A DNA stretch of 64,000 bases, taken from NCBI RefSeq assembly GCF_016634425.1, contig NZ_JAEPES010000006.1, positions 151,398-215,397 of the forward strand. Reading direction: 5' to 3'. The DNA comes from Lacisediminihabitans changchengi. Lineage in GTDB: Bacteria; Actinomycetota; Actinomycetes; Actinomycetales; Microbacteriaceae. Both the position numbers and the translations under genes were made by a program. Below are positions 1 to 8,966 of this stretch, one piece after another (the first letter of the stretch is position 1; each line of letters opens with the position of its first letter). Below the pieces are notes generated by a model, which had not been told where the DNA came from, ran no database searches, and saw nothing but the letters and a program-made list of their open reading frames with translations.

Positions 1-20
1 CGCCCCCGGCGCCCCCCCCG

Positions 21-145
<125 letters not shown>

Positions 146-150
<5 letters not shown>

Positions 151-1039
151 ACATTCGGCGGGCCAAGATTCGACGGATGCGGGTGCACAGTTCAGCGGGA
201 TCGTTCAGATCATCTGCGGAGACTTCGACCCCGAACCAGTCGTCTGCCTGAAGTCGAGAACTGCGGGTCAGGTCCTGGCGTCGAGTGCCGGAATGAAATT
301 GGTCACTCTGGTACTCGATGAAGACCTTCTGCGCCGGGATGGCAATGTCGACGCGGTAGCGGAAGCCTCCGGAGGTTCTGACGGGCAGGTTGGGAACCAT
401 TCCCGCGATTCCTCCGACGGTGAGGATCACGCGCAGCCGAGACTCCTGCGGTGACTCGGCCTGGTCGCTCAGGAGGGGAAGAGCGGCTTCGAGAGACCGT
501 CGTCCACGCCGCCCGGGCCATCCGTCCACCGCATTGCGAAGGTTGGACATCGTCGTGTGGGGCAGCCGATGGTGGATCAGAAAATCCCCGGCCGCGACGA
601 GATCTTCGAGGTTCAGTTCCGCGGCGATTTCGCACCACGCACGTTCCGCCGAGCTGACGCGTAGGCCATGCCAGTCTCGGGTGTCTGCTGGAGTTGGCAT
701 GTACGTGTGGCCGCTGATTCCGCGGCCGACCATCGTCCTCGACCCGCGGGGTACTGCTACGTGGATGCTCGGTGAACTCTCGAGCGGAAGGGGTATCGGC
801 ACCCCAATGAGCCGCGCGGCTGTGATCCCGCAGAATCGGGCGTTCGCTGGCATCTTCACCTGAAGTGCGGCGCAACGTTGCAGAAGCGTGAGGTCGCTGG
901 TGGCGAAGACATTGACGCCCTGGAACGGATGCACGACGTCAGCGCTCCGAAGCCGAGCACGGGTTGCTCCCAATACAGCTGCTTGCGGCATGGTGACGGC
1001 TCGGGTGATGCCCACCGGCGGTGGTCCTGGTTTTCGCAT
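146..1039 (-). CDS. AbiEi-like / DUF559 (PD-(D/E)XK-type) protein A
   Basis: A 297-residue protein. Residues 40-160 have the usual layout of solitary actinobacterial AbiEi-like proteins (PFQGVNV, the AARLIGVPI segment, EDLVAAGDFLI). Residues 185-275 look like a DUF559/Vsr-related fold: E199, D231 in RVDIAI, then I-E242-Y-Q-S-D246 and H249. DUF559 belongs to the PD-(D/E)XK superfamily, so DNA binding or cleavage is plausible but unproven. The start was chosen at ATG 1039 because a paralogue at 38883 aligns from there and both genes carry CTGTGGATA exactly 40 nt upstream. No toxin gene of the AbiEii type is adjacent. The gene lies between two copies of palindrome A. Confidence 0.75.
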
Positions 1040-1079
1040 CGAGCGAGTCTGCACGACATCATGCAATCGCCTCGTCACG

Positions 1080-1088
1080 TATCCACAG
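1080..1088 (-). promoter_or_regulatory. CTGTGGATA motif upstream of DUF559 gene A
   Basis: On the minus strand CTGTGGATA ends 40 nt before the ATG. The extended TGTGGATAC differs by one base from the reverse complement of the DnaA box TTATCCACA. The same motif at the same distance precedes the paralogue at 38883. It may be a promoter element or a DnaA-box-like site. Confidence 0.5.
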
Positions 1089-1105
1089 GCCGCGTCTTTT
1101 CCCCA

Positions 1106-1166
1106 CGTGAGTTGCAAGTATTGGCTGCTTTGAGCGGCTCGGAACAGCCAAAACATGCAACTCACG
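1106..1166. repeat. Palindrome A, copy 2 (decayed left arm)
   Basis: The right arm (1143-1166) is identical to that of copy 1. The left arm (1106-1129) carries substitutions that create A-A mismatches in the stem. It is located 66 nt upstream of the DUF559 start. A G-rich tract follows it outward (1173-1212). Confidence 0.9.
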
Positions 1167-1172
1167 ACCATC

Positions 1173-1215
1173 GGGGGCGGCCGGGGCGGCCCGGGCGGCC
1201 CGGGCGGGCGGGTGT
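1173..1215. repeat. G/C-only tract next to palindrome A
   Basis: About 40 bases consisting almost only of G and C, with runs of four or five G. It lies just outside palindrome copy 2, as the C run lies just outside copy 1. It contains no gene. Confidence 0.6.
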
Positions 1216-1224
1216 GCGGGGTGC

Positions 1225-1509
1225 TCAGCGGCGCAGGCGGCGGACGAGGGCGAGCGCGCCCAGCAGCAGCAGGATGGCGCCGGCGACCAGCACCGCGACG
1301 AGCCAGCCCTGCCCTGGCGTGAGGTGAAGGAGCCAGTTGAGCACGGTGTCGCGTCGCTCCGGGGAGCCGAGCACGGCGAGCGCGCCCACGCCGATCGCCA
1401 TCACGATCAGCCCCCAGACGATCTGCCCAATGCGCACCCGTGGTCCGGTGACGGATGCCGCTGGCTCAGGCAGCGGGAGGGTGCCGGTGAGCGAAGCAGG
1501 GTCGGTCAT
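1225..1509 (-). CDS. Small two-helix membrane protein
   Basis: A 94-residue protein with two hydrophobic segments (about residues 27-48 and 66-87) and a basic C-terminal end, RRLRR. I chose the ATG at 1509 because it overlaps the stop of the upstream PspC gene in a TGATG junction, which implies translational coupling. The longer reading from 1578 would run through the end of that gene. No known domain is recognised. Its place behind a PspC protein suggests an accessory role in the same envelope-stress module. Confidence 0.7.
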   Translation of the reverse strand: MTDPASLTGTLPLPEPAASVTGPRVRIGQIVWGLIVMAIGVGALAVLGSPERRDTVLNWLLHLTPGQGWLVAVLVAGAILLLLGALALVRRLRR

Positions 1510-3020
1510 CAGTTCGTTCCTTCGGTAGTGGTGGACACGACGTTTTGCAAAATCGAAATAGTTCCGGCCCCCTGCCACACCCTGACCGTGACGTCGGGGC
1601 GTCCGGGTCCAAAGGTGTGATCGTAGGTGCTCTCGTCGTCGCTGCGGTCGACTGCGAGATGGGTGGGTGTGGAGTATTGGGTGCCGTCGACCGTGATGTA
1701 GTCGAGGGAGTTGTCGTCTCGCTGCGTCGTCGCTACCCGCACGGTCACATCGTCGGGGATGGCAATAGTGACGCTCCCGGCGCCTTGCCAGAGGTCGATG
1801 ACCGCGGGCGTCGTCGACGCGACCGGGAAGATCTTCACCCGCCCGCCGAGCTGCATCCAGTCGCCTTGGGACACGGATTCACGGACGCCCAGAAATTGTC
1901 GATCCCGCGGCACGAACCCCGCGGTCACCGTCGCCACCAGCAGCAGCACCGAGACGAATCGCAGAAACCCGGCCTTGCGCTTGAACGCTCCGGCGAGCAC
2001 GATTCCGACCCCGACGACGACGGTCGCGGCGGCCAGCCCGGTGGCGACCTCGGCGCCGCGCCAGTTCGCGGATCCGGTCGCGACGACCGCGCCGATTCCC
2101 CCCGCGAGCAGCGCGAGCCCGAGCACCATTGTCGTCAGCGCCCCACCCAGCCGCGGATTATTCAGGCGACGGATGTGGCGGCGCTCGGCACTCGCAGCCG
2201 CGGCTTGAGCGGCTCGCGTGCGGGTCTCGGCCTGGCGACGGAGTCGCTGCTCTTTCGCGTCAGCCGCCTGAGCCGCCTTCCAGGCGTCGAACTGCACTTT
2301 CCATTCGGCCTGACGTTCGCGCCACGACGCGACCTCGTCTTCACCGGCACCCGTGGCGGGAGCGACCGGCTCGGCTGGCGCGGCGGCGGGAGAGGCGACG
2401 GTGAGCGGCACGACCCCGAGCGCCGGAATCGTGGCGGGGTGGTCATCCGTCGTCGCGGGCGAAGCCGTGGGGCCCGGGCTGGCAGGGGGAGCGGGGTCGG
2501 CAGCGGGCGTGGCTGTCGGCGTAGCGGCCGCAGCCTGCGTCGCCCGGGCGATCCAGATGGTCACGACGATGGCGGCGGCGATGACGATGAGCGTCCAGAA
2601 CGCGCGCTGTACGGCGCCGAACACCGACCCGTCGCCCCAGTAGCCGGCGCTCAGGGCCCAGAATCCCTGCGTCACCGGCAGCAGTCCGAGCACGAACACG
2701 GCGACGATGCCGACCAGCGCCCGATCGAAGATGCCCTGGATCAGACGTTGCAGGTGAATCCGCCCCTCCAGATCGGGCAGCAGCAGCCAACCCGCGGCGT
2801 AGAGAAGGAAGACCGGTCCGCCGAGGATGGCGACCACGACGGCGATGCCCCGCACGATCAGCGGGTCGATGCCGAGCCGATATGCCACCCCGGCGCAGAC
2901 CCCGCCGAGCCAGCCTGGTCTGCGGGGAACATCGAGCAGCCGCACCCACGCGAAGAAACGGTTCTCGGCGGGTGGCGGAGGCGGAGTGGTGGGAGGTGCA
3001 TCGGATGCTGTGGTTGCCAT
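1509..3020 (-). CDS. PspC domain membrane protein
   Basis: A 503-residue protein. After a proline-rich start comes a PspC domain (about residues 30-90: RPGWLGGVCAGVAYRLGIDP, then a hydrophobic helix and LLLPDLEG). Further helices follow, then a charged, alanine-rich cytoplasmic stretch (about 230-290), another block of helices, and a beta-rich C-terminal region of the LiaF-like kind. PspC proteins sense or transmit cell-envelope stress at the membrane. The start at ATG 3020 was chosen because all conserved sequence begins after it and a divergent regulatory region lies upstream. It is divergent from the PspC-type sensor kinase at 3135 and probably regulated with it. Confidence 0.85.
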   Translation of the reverse strand: MATTASDAPPTTPPPPPAENRFFAWVRLLDVPRRPGWLGGVCAGVAYRLGIDPLIVRGIAVVVAILGGPVFLLYAAGWLLLPDLEGRIHLQRLIQGIFDRALVGIVAVFVLGLLPVTQGFWALSAGYWGDGSVFGAVQRAFWTLIVIAAAIVVTIWIARATQAAAATPTATPAADPAPPASPGPTASPATTDDHPATIPALGVVPLTVASPAAAPAEPVAPATGAGEDEVASWRERQAEWKVQFDAWKAAQAADAKEQRLRRQAETRTRAAQAAAASAERRHIRRLNNPRLGGALTTMVLGLALLAGGIGAVVATGSANWRGAEVATGLAAATVVVGVGIVLAGAFKRKAGFLRFVSVLLLVATVTAGFVPRDRQFLGVRESVSQGDWMQLGGRVKIFPVASTTPAVIDLWQGAGSVTIAIPDDVTVRVATTQRDDNSLDYITVDGTQYSTPTHLAVDRSDDESTYDHTFGPGRPDVTVRVWQGAGTISILQNVVSTTTEGTN

Positions 3021-3065
3021 ACATCGATCGTGGCCCGACCGCCCCCGTCCTGCCATCGGGGATGA

Positions 3066-3084
3066 CCCTGACCGCACCCTGACC
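3066..3084. promoter_or_regulatory. Direct repeat CCCTGACC x2 in the divergent PspC region
   Basis: CCCTGACC occurs at 3066-3073 and 3077-3084, an 11-bp period that places both on the same face of the helix. It lies midway between the divergent PspC gene and the sensor kinase. This is a reasonable binding site for the LuxR-type regulator encoded at 4283, but that link is inferred. Confidence 0.45.
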
Positions 3085-3134
3085 TTCGTCCCCGAACCCC
3101 CACCGCCCTGCCCGACTCTGCTTGGATTCAAGGC

Positions 3135-4286
3135 ATGACGACACGGACCGAGCGACGGATGACGCGCCCGCACCGCGTCGTCCTGAGCGGTGTCAGCGCG
3201 GCTCTCGCCGACCACCTCGCCGTGCGCGTGGGCTGGGTGAGGTTTGTCTTCATCGTCCTGACCGTGCTCAGCGGCTCGGGCGCCCTGCTCTACCTCTGGC
3301 TCTGGGCCCTCGCTCCCGTGCGCCAAGACGGCACTGATCACATGCAGCGCCGCGTGCCGGTCACCGCCTTTGCGCTGGCGCTGACCGTGGTCTCGGCGCT
3401 CTTCACCGCGGGCAATATCGGCCGCGGCCTCAATCCGTTCATCCTCTCGACGCTCGCCTTCGGGGTGTTCACGGTCGTCTGGGCCTTGGTCGTCGACGTG
3501 CGAGACGAGCGGCGCTCGCCGCGGCGCGCGGCAGTGCTGGGTTGGATCGCCGAGGGTGTTCTGGTGCTTGCGGGCCTGGCCGTGCTGGTGCGCGCGAACG
3601 CCCGCGTGGTGGACAGCATCGGGGCGGTCGTGCTGATCGTGGTCGCGATCGGCACCTTCATCGTGCCGTTCGCGGTGCATGCCTGGACGGAGCGGATGGG
3701 TGCCAGGGCCGCCCAGGTGCGGGAGGTGCAGCGGGCGGAGATCGCCGCGCACCTTCACGATTCCGTGCTGCAGACGTTGGCGCTCATCCAGAACCGCGCT
3801 GGCGCCTCGAGCGAGGTGGCCCGTCTGGCCCGGGCGCAGGAGCGGGAGCTGCGCGACTGGCTGTTCGCCGGCACGACGCCCGCCGGCAGTGACCTCGCCT
3901 CGGAACTGCGCGACATCGCAGCGGCCATCGAGCTCGACTATCCCGCCCGCGTGGAGATCGTCGTCGTCGGTGAACCGCCCGCCGTCGCCAACGCCGCCGT
4001 GCTCGCGGCCTCCCGCGAGGCGATGGTCAACGCCGCTCGGCACGTTGGCGGCGAGATCTCGGTCTATCTGGAGGCGTCACCCGCCGCGGTCGACGTCTTC
4101 GTGCGCGACCGCGGGCCGGGGGTAGATCTGGCGAGCCTTCCGGATGACCGGCTCGGCATCCGTGAATCGATCATCGGACGGATGACGCGTGCCGGCGGCA
4201 CCGCGACCGTGCGGCCCGGGGCGGGCGGCATCGGTACCGAGGTGCATCTGCACCTCGAGGCCACTGTTTCTGGAGGAACCACATGA
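3135..4286 (+). CDS. PspC-domain sensor histidine kinase
   Basis: A 383-residue protein. It starts with a PspC domain (about residues 10-65), followed by several membrane helices (about 75-185). A dimerisation/phosphoacceptor segment follows with IAAHLHDSVLQTL, typical of HisKA_3-type kinases that pair with LuxR-class regulators. The C-terminal HATPase has the N box (SREAMVNAARHV) and the G box DRGPGVD. It likely signals envelope stress to the regulator encoded next, with which it overlaps by ATGA. The PspC domain fused to a kinase and facing a separate PspC gene is a known actinobacterial arrangement. Confidence 0.9.
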   Translation: MTTRTERRMTRPHRVVLSGVSAALADHLAVRVGWVRFVFIVLTVLSGSGALLYLWLWALAPVRQDGTDHMQRRVPVTAFALALTVVSALFTAGNIGRGLNPFILSTLAFGVFTVVWALVVDVRDERRSPRRAAVLGWIAEGVLVLAGLAVLVRANARVVDSIGAVVLIVVAIGTFIVPFAVHAWTERMGARAAQVREVQRAEIAAHLHDSVLQTLALIQNRAGASSEVARLARAQERELRDWLFAGTTPAGSDLASELRDIAAAIELDYPARVEIVVVGEPPAVANAAVLAASREAMVNAARHVGGEISVYLEASPAAVDVFVRDRGPGVDLASLPDDRLGIRESIIGRMTRAGGTATVRPGAGGIGTEVHLHLEATVSGGTT

Positions 4287-4930
4287 CCAGCGTGCTCATC
4301 GTCGACGACCACTCGATCTTCCGCTCCGGGCTCAGGGCCGACCTGGACGACACGATCGAGGTGCTCGGCGAGGCGGCGGATGTCGATATAGCAGTCGCTC
4401 AGATCGCGGAGTTGCGGCCCGCCGTCGTGCTGCTCGACGTGCACCTGCCGGGAGGCGCGGGTGGAGGCGGGGCCGAGGTCGTGCGCCGCAGCGCCGGATT
4501 GCTCGAGACGACGAAGTTTCTCGCGCTGAGCGTGTCGGACTCCGCAGAGGATGTCGTAGGAGTCATCCGTGCCGGAGCTCGCGGCTACCTCACCAAGACC
4601 TCGTCTGGCGCGGAGGTGAGCCGCGCGGTGACGGCGGTCGCGGCCGGCGATGCGGTGTTTTCGCCGCGGCTCGCTGGCTTCGTTCTCGATGCCTTCGGGG
4701 CGGTGGCGGGGGAGCAGGCGGAGTCGAGCGACGAGCTCGACCGGCTGTCGGCCCGCGAGCGCGAGGTGATGCGGTTGATCGCCCGCGGCTACGCGTACAA
4801 GGAGGTCGCGACCGAGCTTTTCATCGCGGTGAAGACGGTGGAGACGCACGTGTCAGCGGTGCTGCGCAAGCTGCAGCTGTCCTCGCGGCACGAGCTCACG
4901 GCATGGGCCCTCGAACGCAAACTCCTCTAA
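4283..4930 (+). CDS. LuxR-family response regulator
   Basis: A 215-residue NarL/LuxR-type regulator. The receiver domain has the acidic pair D8-D9, phosphoacceptor D52 in VVLLDVHLP, and K105 in YLTKTSS. The helix-turn-helix lies at about 150-205 (LSAREREVMRLIARGY, then KTVETHVSAVLRKL). It is the partner of the kinase encoded upstream, with a 4-nt overlap and a TGGAGG ribosome site inside the kinase gene. A small glycine-rich insertion follows D52 (GGAGGGG), slightly longer than usual. Likely targets are the divergent PspC promoter and its own. Confidence 0.92.
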   Translation: MTSVLIVDDHSIFRSGLRADLDDTIEVLGEAADVDIAVAQIAELRPAVVLLDVHLPGGAGGGGAEVVRRSAGLLETTKFLALSVSDSAEDVVGVIRAGARGYLTKTSSGAEVSRAVTAVAAGDAVFSPRLAGFVLDAFGAVAGEQAESSDELDRLSAREREVMRLIARGYAYKEVATELFIAVKTVETHVSAVLRKLQLSSRHELTAWALERKLL

Positions 4931-5009
4931 CTCCCGTACCCTGGGGACGTCACCCGAGCGGCCGACGGGCTTCCCCGTCTTCGGTGAGTGACCGGTAAGG
5001 CTCTTCCTC

Positions 5010-6239
5010 GTGGCGATCCGTGTTCTGGGTTCGTATTCCGACATCCTCTCTCGCCGTGGCAGCGTGCGTTTCGTCGTCGCCGGCTGGTTCGCGCGACTCT
5101 CGCGTTCGACGACAGCAATCGGCACCGTGCTATTGGTCTCCGCCGCGAGCGGCAGTTATGCGATCGCCGGGGCGGTATCTGGCGCGATCGTCGTCGGCAT
5201 CGCGCTCACCGGCTGGCTCTGGGCCCGGGCCATCGACGCTCGCGGGCAGACCATCGTCGCCGCGATCAGTCTTGCCGCATCCCTCGTCGCTGCCGCCGCG
5301 CTCGCGCTCACCGTCGTGCTCGGCGCTCCCGTCTGGACCTGGTTCGTCTCCGCATTTCTGGTCGGCGCCACCTCGGTCGACTTCGGCACGCTCACCCGTG
5401 CGCGCTGGTCTGCGGTTCTCAGCGACCCGTCGCAGCGGCACACTTCCCTCGCCCTGGAGTCGGTCGCCGACGAGTCGGTCTACGTAATCGGGCCGCCGCT
5501 GGTCACGGTGCTGGCGGCACTGGTCAACCCGCTGTTCGGCTTCGCCACCGGGGTGGTCCTCGCGATTCTTGGCGGCGTCGCCCTGGCGATCCAGCGCTCG
5601 ACGGCCCCACCGATCGTGCGGCACGAGGGCGGCCGCCCGCCACGCTCCGGCATGCTGCCACGCGGCGTGCTCGGGGTGCTGCCGATCTACGCGGGCGTCG
5701 GCCTGCTGTTCGCGTCGGTGGATGTCTCGGCCGTCGCCATCTCGCGCGAGCTGGGCATCCCCTTCCTGGCCGGGGTCATCGTCGCCTGCTTCGCGTTCGG
5801 AAGCGCGCTGTCTGGCTTCCTGTTCGGTCCGGTGAGCGCGCACTGGCCGACCGGTCGGCGCGTGCTGGTTGCGACGCTCGCCTTCGCTGTGGTGACCCCG
5901 ACGCTGCTGGTGGTTCACGACGTCGTCATCCTGGCTCTGGTGATTTTCGTGGCTGGGCTGGTGACGTCGCCGGTTCTCATCTCGTCGATCTCGCTGATCG
6001 AGATTCGCACGCAGCGGCACCGGCTGACCGAGGCGCTGACCTGGCCGTCGGTCGGTCTCGCGGTCGGGATCACGCTTGGCGCGACCCTCTCCGGCATTGC
6101 GATCGATGGCGCGACCGGGTTCGCGGGATATCTGGTGGCTGCGCTCGGGGCCGTGGTCGTCGGCGTGTTCGGCATCCTGGGCGCGCTCGTCGACCGTCGC
6201 GCCCCGGCCCGTGAACCGGAACTGCAGTCGCGCGCCTGA
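5010..6239 (+). CDS. MFS transporter
   Basis: A 409-residue major facilitator superfamily protein with about 12 hydrophobic helices. The first half begins with RFVVAGWFARLSRSTTAIG, a pattern seen in actinobacterial MFS proteins of unassigned substrate. The start is GTG at 5010, giving MAIRVLGSYSD. It is transcribed alone, 79 nt behind the LuxR-type regulator, and faces a surface-protein gene across a strong hairpin. The substrate cannot be told from sequence. Confidence 0.85.
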   Translation: MAIRVLGSYSDILSRRGSVRFVVAGWFARLSRSTTAIGTVLLVSAASGSYAIAGAVSGAIVVGIALTGWLWARAIDARGQTIVAAISLAASLVAAAALALTVVLGAPVWTWFVSAFLVGATSVDFGTLTRARWSAVLSDPSQRHTSLALESVADESVYVIGPPLVTVLAALVNPLFGFATGVVLAILGGVALAIQRSTAPPIVRHEGGRPPRSGMLPRGVLGVLPIYAGVGLLFASVDVSAVAISRELGIPFLAGVIVACFAFGSALSGFLFGPVSAHWPTGRRVLVATLAFAVVTPTLLVVHDVVILALVIFVAGLVTSPVLISSISLIEIRTQRHRLTEALTWPSVGLAVGITLGATLSGIAIDGATGFAGYLVAALGAVVVGVFGILGALVDRRAPAREPELQSRA

Positions 6240-6276
6240 TCTGAGCTGCCCGCAACTCGCACGGGCTGAACGACGA

Positions 6277-6323
6277 GCGCGACCGGGATCGCAGCTATCA
6301 GGAGGATGCGATCCCGGTCGCGC
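6277..6323. terminator. Bidirectional hairpin between convergent genes
   Basis: GCGCGACCGGGATCGCA (6277-6293) is the reverse complement of 6307-6323, a perfect 17-bp stem with a 13-base loop. It lies between the convergent MFS gene and surface-protein gene. It has no clear U tract. Confidence 0.7.
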
Positions 6324-6349
6324 GTTTCATCGGCGCGACTGACCGAGCT

Positions 6350-8380
6350 CTACTTCTCAGTCAGGTGATTGCGCCGATATCCCTCGCGCGCCAGGTAGGC
6401 ACCCGCCGCCAGCAGCGCGAGGAGGATTGCGACGATCGTGGCGATTCCGACCCCGGTGGAGGCGAGGCTGGAGAACCGCGCTGCCGTGGGGGTGCTGTGT
6501 CCGCCGGGGTTGTCGCCCGTGGTCGGCGTCCCCGGGTCGCTCGGGTCGTTCGGGTTGTCGGTCGGCGGGGTGGGGCCGGTCGTCGGCCCGCCCGGGTCGA
6601 CCACGACGGCCACCTGCGGACCAACGCTTGCCTGTGCCAGGTTGAGTGTCGCGAGGCTCGACTGCCCGAGGTCTTTGAGCACCGAGATGCGCAGCGCGGT
6701 CTCGGTGAACACCGTTCCGGAAGCCACGGCCATTCCCTGCGTGCCGCCGAGTCTGGTCTCCTTCACGTTGAGCTTCACCGAGAGCAGTCCGGCCAGCGCC
6801 TTCTGCACCGAGGTGTTGCCGGGGCCGAGCAACGCGGTGACCGCGGGGTTTACCAGCGTCGAATTGAGGCTGTTCACCACCTGGCTCAGTGCGCCGTCGC
6901 CATCGAACAGACGATCGGTGAGTGCGCCGGCCATGCTGCCGAGCACCGCCTTCGAATTGAGGTTCGCATTCACCGTTCCGCCGAGCAGCGAGACGGATGC
7001 CGTGGCCTGCGACGCGGTCCCGGCCAGAATCTGATCGACGGTTCCACCCACGTGCACCGCGGCGGTCGAGGCGAGGGTCTTGCCGGCTACCGCCGGAATG
7101 CCGGGGATGGCGGGGATTGCGGGGACTGCGGCCCGGCCGGGGATGGCCGGTGTTCCCGCGGTCGGCGTGCAGAGGTGCAGGATGTCGAGCACGTTGCACA
7201 GAACTGCCGGCACCGACGGGATCGCGGGTATAGCGGGGAGCCCTGGCACCGCGGGCTTGCCGGGGACCGCCGGGGTCCCGGGTGTCGTCGTGAGCGCATT
7301 GACGGTGATATCCAGGTCGACCTTTGCCCCGTGCAGCGAGACGCTCACCCGGTTCTTGATCTGGTCGGCGAGGCTGGCCACCTGCGTGGTGATCGCGTTC
7401 AGGATCTCGGTCACCACGGCATCCGACAGCACCTCGGTGCCGGGCGCCTTGCTGTTGAGCGAGCCGCCGAGCAGCTTCTCGAGGTCGACGACCACCGACC
7501 CCGTTCTGAGGTCGAGGGTGATGCCTGGCGTCGTGTAGGTACTGGTGAGCAGCGGTTGCACAGCGGTGCGTAGGTCGCTGGTGACGCTGGCCTTCACCGT
7601 GGCGCTGCTTCCCACGGCGTTCAGCACCGGATTGATGCCGGTGAGCAGTCCGTTGACGCCGCTCGCGAGAGCGCCGTCAGGTCCGCTCAGACCATCCAGC
7701 GAGCCGGTCGCCGAGTCGAGCGACGAACTGACCTTGTCGTTGAGGCTGGCGAGCGCCGGGCTGGTGAAATTGAGCTTCAGGCCGGCGAGGCTGTACTTGC
7801 CCGACACCGAGTCGGTACTTCCGCTCGCCTGAGCGGCGACCGCCTGCACCTGCAGCCTGAGGTCGCTGATCACGCTGGCGAAACGGCTGTTCAGCAGGCT
7901 GTCGAGGTCGACGGTGAGGTCGCCGCCGGTGCCGTCGCCGGTTGCTCCCACGCCGATCGCGCCGCTGTTGCCCACCGCGCCGCTCGCGCCGAGCGAGCTG
8001 CCGTTCCTCTCTGCCCTGGCGTATTGCGAGAGGGCACCCGCGTCGATGATCGACCCGAGCCCGAGCTGCACGCCGTTCGGCGAGTTCAGCACCACCGAGC
8101 GCAGCACGCTCGCGGTGAGCGGGTCTTTCACTTCTTTAGTGCCGCTCGAGCCGGCGTTACGCGCCTCGGCGGCGCGCAGGGCGACGATGTCGTCGAGGTT
8201 CACGCCGGCGAGACTGCCGGAGAGGAACTTGCCTTGAGCGTACGAGCCCGTCGTGGTGCTGACGGATGACGCCTGGGCAGACAACGGGACGAGCACGGCG
8301 CCCGAGCATGCGAGCGCTGCTGCTGTGATGAAACCGCCGACTCTTCGGAGCCGACGGACGGTGCTGTGCGGGTGCGACAC
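6350..8380 (-). CDS. Choice-of-anchor G family surface protein with LASTG sorting signal
   Basis: A 676-residue secreted protein starting at GTG 8380, with AGGAAGG eight bases upstream. A signal peptide ends near SAQASSVS. The opening YAQGKFLSGSLAGVNLDD is the hallmark of the choice-of-anchor G family found in Microbacteriaceae. The middle has two proline/alanine-rich strings (PAVPGKPAVPGLPAIPAIP and AIPGRAAVPAIPAIPGIP) flanking a segment with two cysteines. The C-terminus has SLASTGVG, a hydrophobic helix and basic RREG-like residues, that is, a sortase-type or membrane anchor. Its role is probably structural or adhesive at the wall. No sortase is encoded in this window. Confidence 0.85.
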   Translation of the reverse strand: MSHPHSTVRRLRRVGGFITAAALACSGAVLVPLSAQASSVSTTTGSYAQGKFLSGSLAGVNLDDIVALRAAEARNAGSSGTKEVKDPLTASVLRSVVLNSPNGVQLGLGSIIDAGALSQYARAERNGSSLGASGAVGNSGAIGVGATGDGTGGDLTVDLDSLLNSRFASVISDLRLQVQAVAAQASGSTDSVSGKYSLAGLKLNFTSPALASLNDKVSSSLDSATGSLDGLSGPDGALASGVNGLLTGINPVLNAVGSSATVKASVTSDLRTAVQPLLTSTYTTPGITLDLRTGSVVVDLEKLLGGSLNSKAPGTEVLSDAVVTEILNAITTQVASLADQIKNRVSVSLHGAKVDLDITVNALTTTPGTPAVPGKPAVPGLPAIPAIPSVPAVLCNVLDILHLCTPTAGTPAIPGRAAVPAIPAIPGIPAVAGKTLASTAAVHVGGTVDQILAGTASQATASVSLLGGTVNANLNSKAVLGSMAGALTDRLFDGDGALSQVVNSLNSTLVNPAVTALLGPGNTSVQKALAGLLSVKLNVKETRLGGTQGMAVASGTVFTETALRISVLKDLGQSSLATLNLAQASVGPQVAVVVDPGGPTTGPTPPTDNPNDPSDPGTPTTGDNPGGHSTPTAARFSSLASTGVGIATIVAILLALLAAGAYLAREGYRRNHLTEK

Positions 8381-8667
8381 GATTGGTACCTTCCTGATCC
8401 TGTGGTGCAGGAACGAGGAAGCACGAGAACAACGGTGTTCGGAACAACTCGGGTTATTGCACGAACGATGCTGCCTGATCTCAGCCTCGCTACGTTTCTT
8501 GCCTGGTGGTGCATGCGGGTGCGGTAGAGCCCAGGCACGGTCAGGGAGATGTGTGGTCATCTCCGTGGACTTGCCTGTACTGGAAGAGAGCGACGGAGGC
8601 TTCGGCTATGACGCGGGATGTCCGAGAAAGTTTGCGGGGCCAGCATCCGTTTCGATTTCACGCGCTT
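8381..8667. other. Intergenic region between surface protein and tRNA-Trp promoter
   Basis: About 290 bases with no credible gene. Open frames here are short, lack ribosome sites and have no recognisable product. It presumably holds the promoter of the surface-protein gene on the minus strand. I see no repeat or hairpin of note. Confidence 0.6.
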
Positions 8668-8696
8668 TTGCGGTGCTCGAACCGGTGACCTACACT
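8668..8696 (+). promoter_or_regulatory. Sigma70-type promoter for tRNA-Trp/secE
   Basis: TTGCGG (8668-8673), a 17-base spacer and TACACT (8691-8696). It sits about 105 bases before the tRNA gene and is the best-matching promoter in the region. Confidence 0.6.
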
Positions 8697-8800
8697 GGAT
8701 CCTGGTAGTTGAAATCTGCCATCCTTTTCTATGCCCATTCGAAGCAATTCGGGTGAGCGGAACCCGGGATTCTCGGGGAAAAGATGGTGTTCGACTGCGA

Positions 8801-8873
8801 AGGGCGGTGGCTCAATTGGTAGAGCAGCGGTCTCCAAAACCGCAGGTTGCAGGTTCAAGTCCTGTCCGCCCTG
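8801..8873 (+). tRNA. tRNA-Trp (anticodon CCA)
   Basis: A 73-nt cloverleaf. The acceptor stem AGGGCGG (8801-8807) pairs perfectly with CCGCCCT (8866-8872), with discriminator G at 8873. The D arm contains GCTC/GAGC, the anticodon loop is CTCCAAA with anticodon CCA, and the T loop is TTCAAGT. The CCA tail is not encoded. tRNA-Trp immediately before secE is the usual actinobacterial arrangement. Confidence 0.97.
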
Positions 8874-8966
8874 CAGCTCGGTCGGTACATCCCAGTTCCG
8901 ATCGGCCGATGGTCTCGTGATCGTCATGAGCACGATTACCAGACCAGATCCCGGAAGGTAGTACCA

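Noticed and set aside
1545..3065. A 506-codon plus-strand open frame opposite the PspC gene
   Set aside because: Its product is almost only Arg/Gly/Asp/His, typical of an antisense shadow, while the minus strand encodes a clear PspC domain.
3020..4043. N-terminal extension of the PspC gene up to 4043
   Set aside because: The extra 341 codons are antisense to the sensor kinase and low-complexity; the PspC domain begins right after the ATG at 3020.
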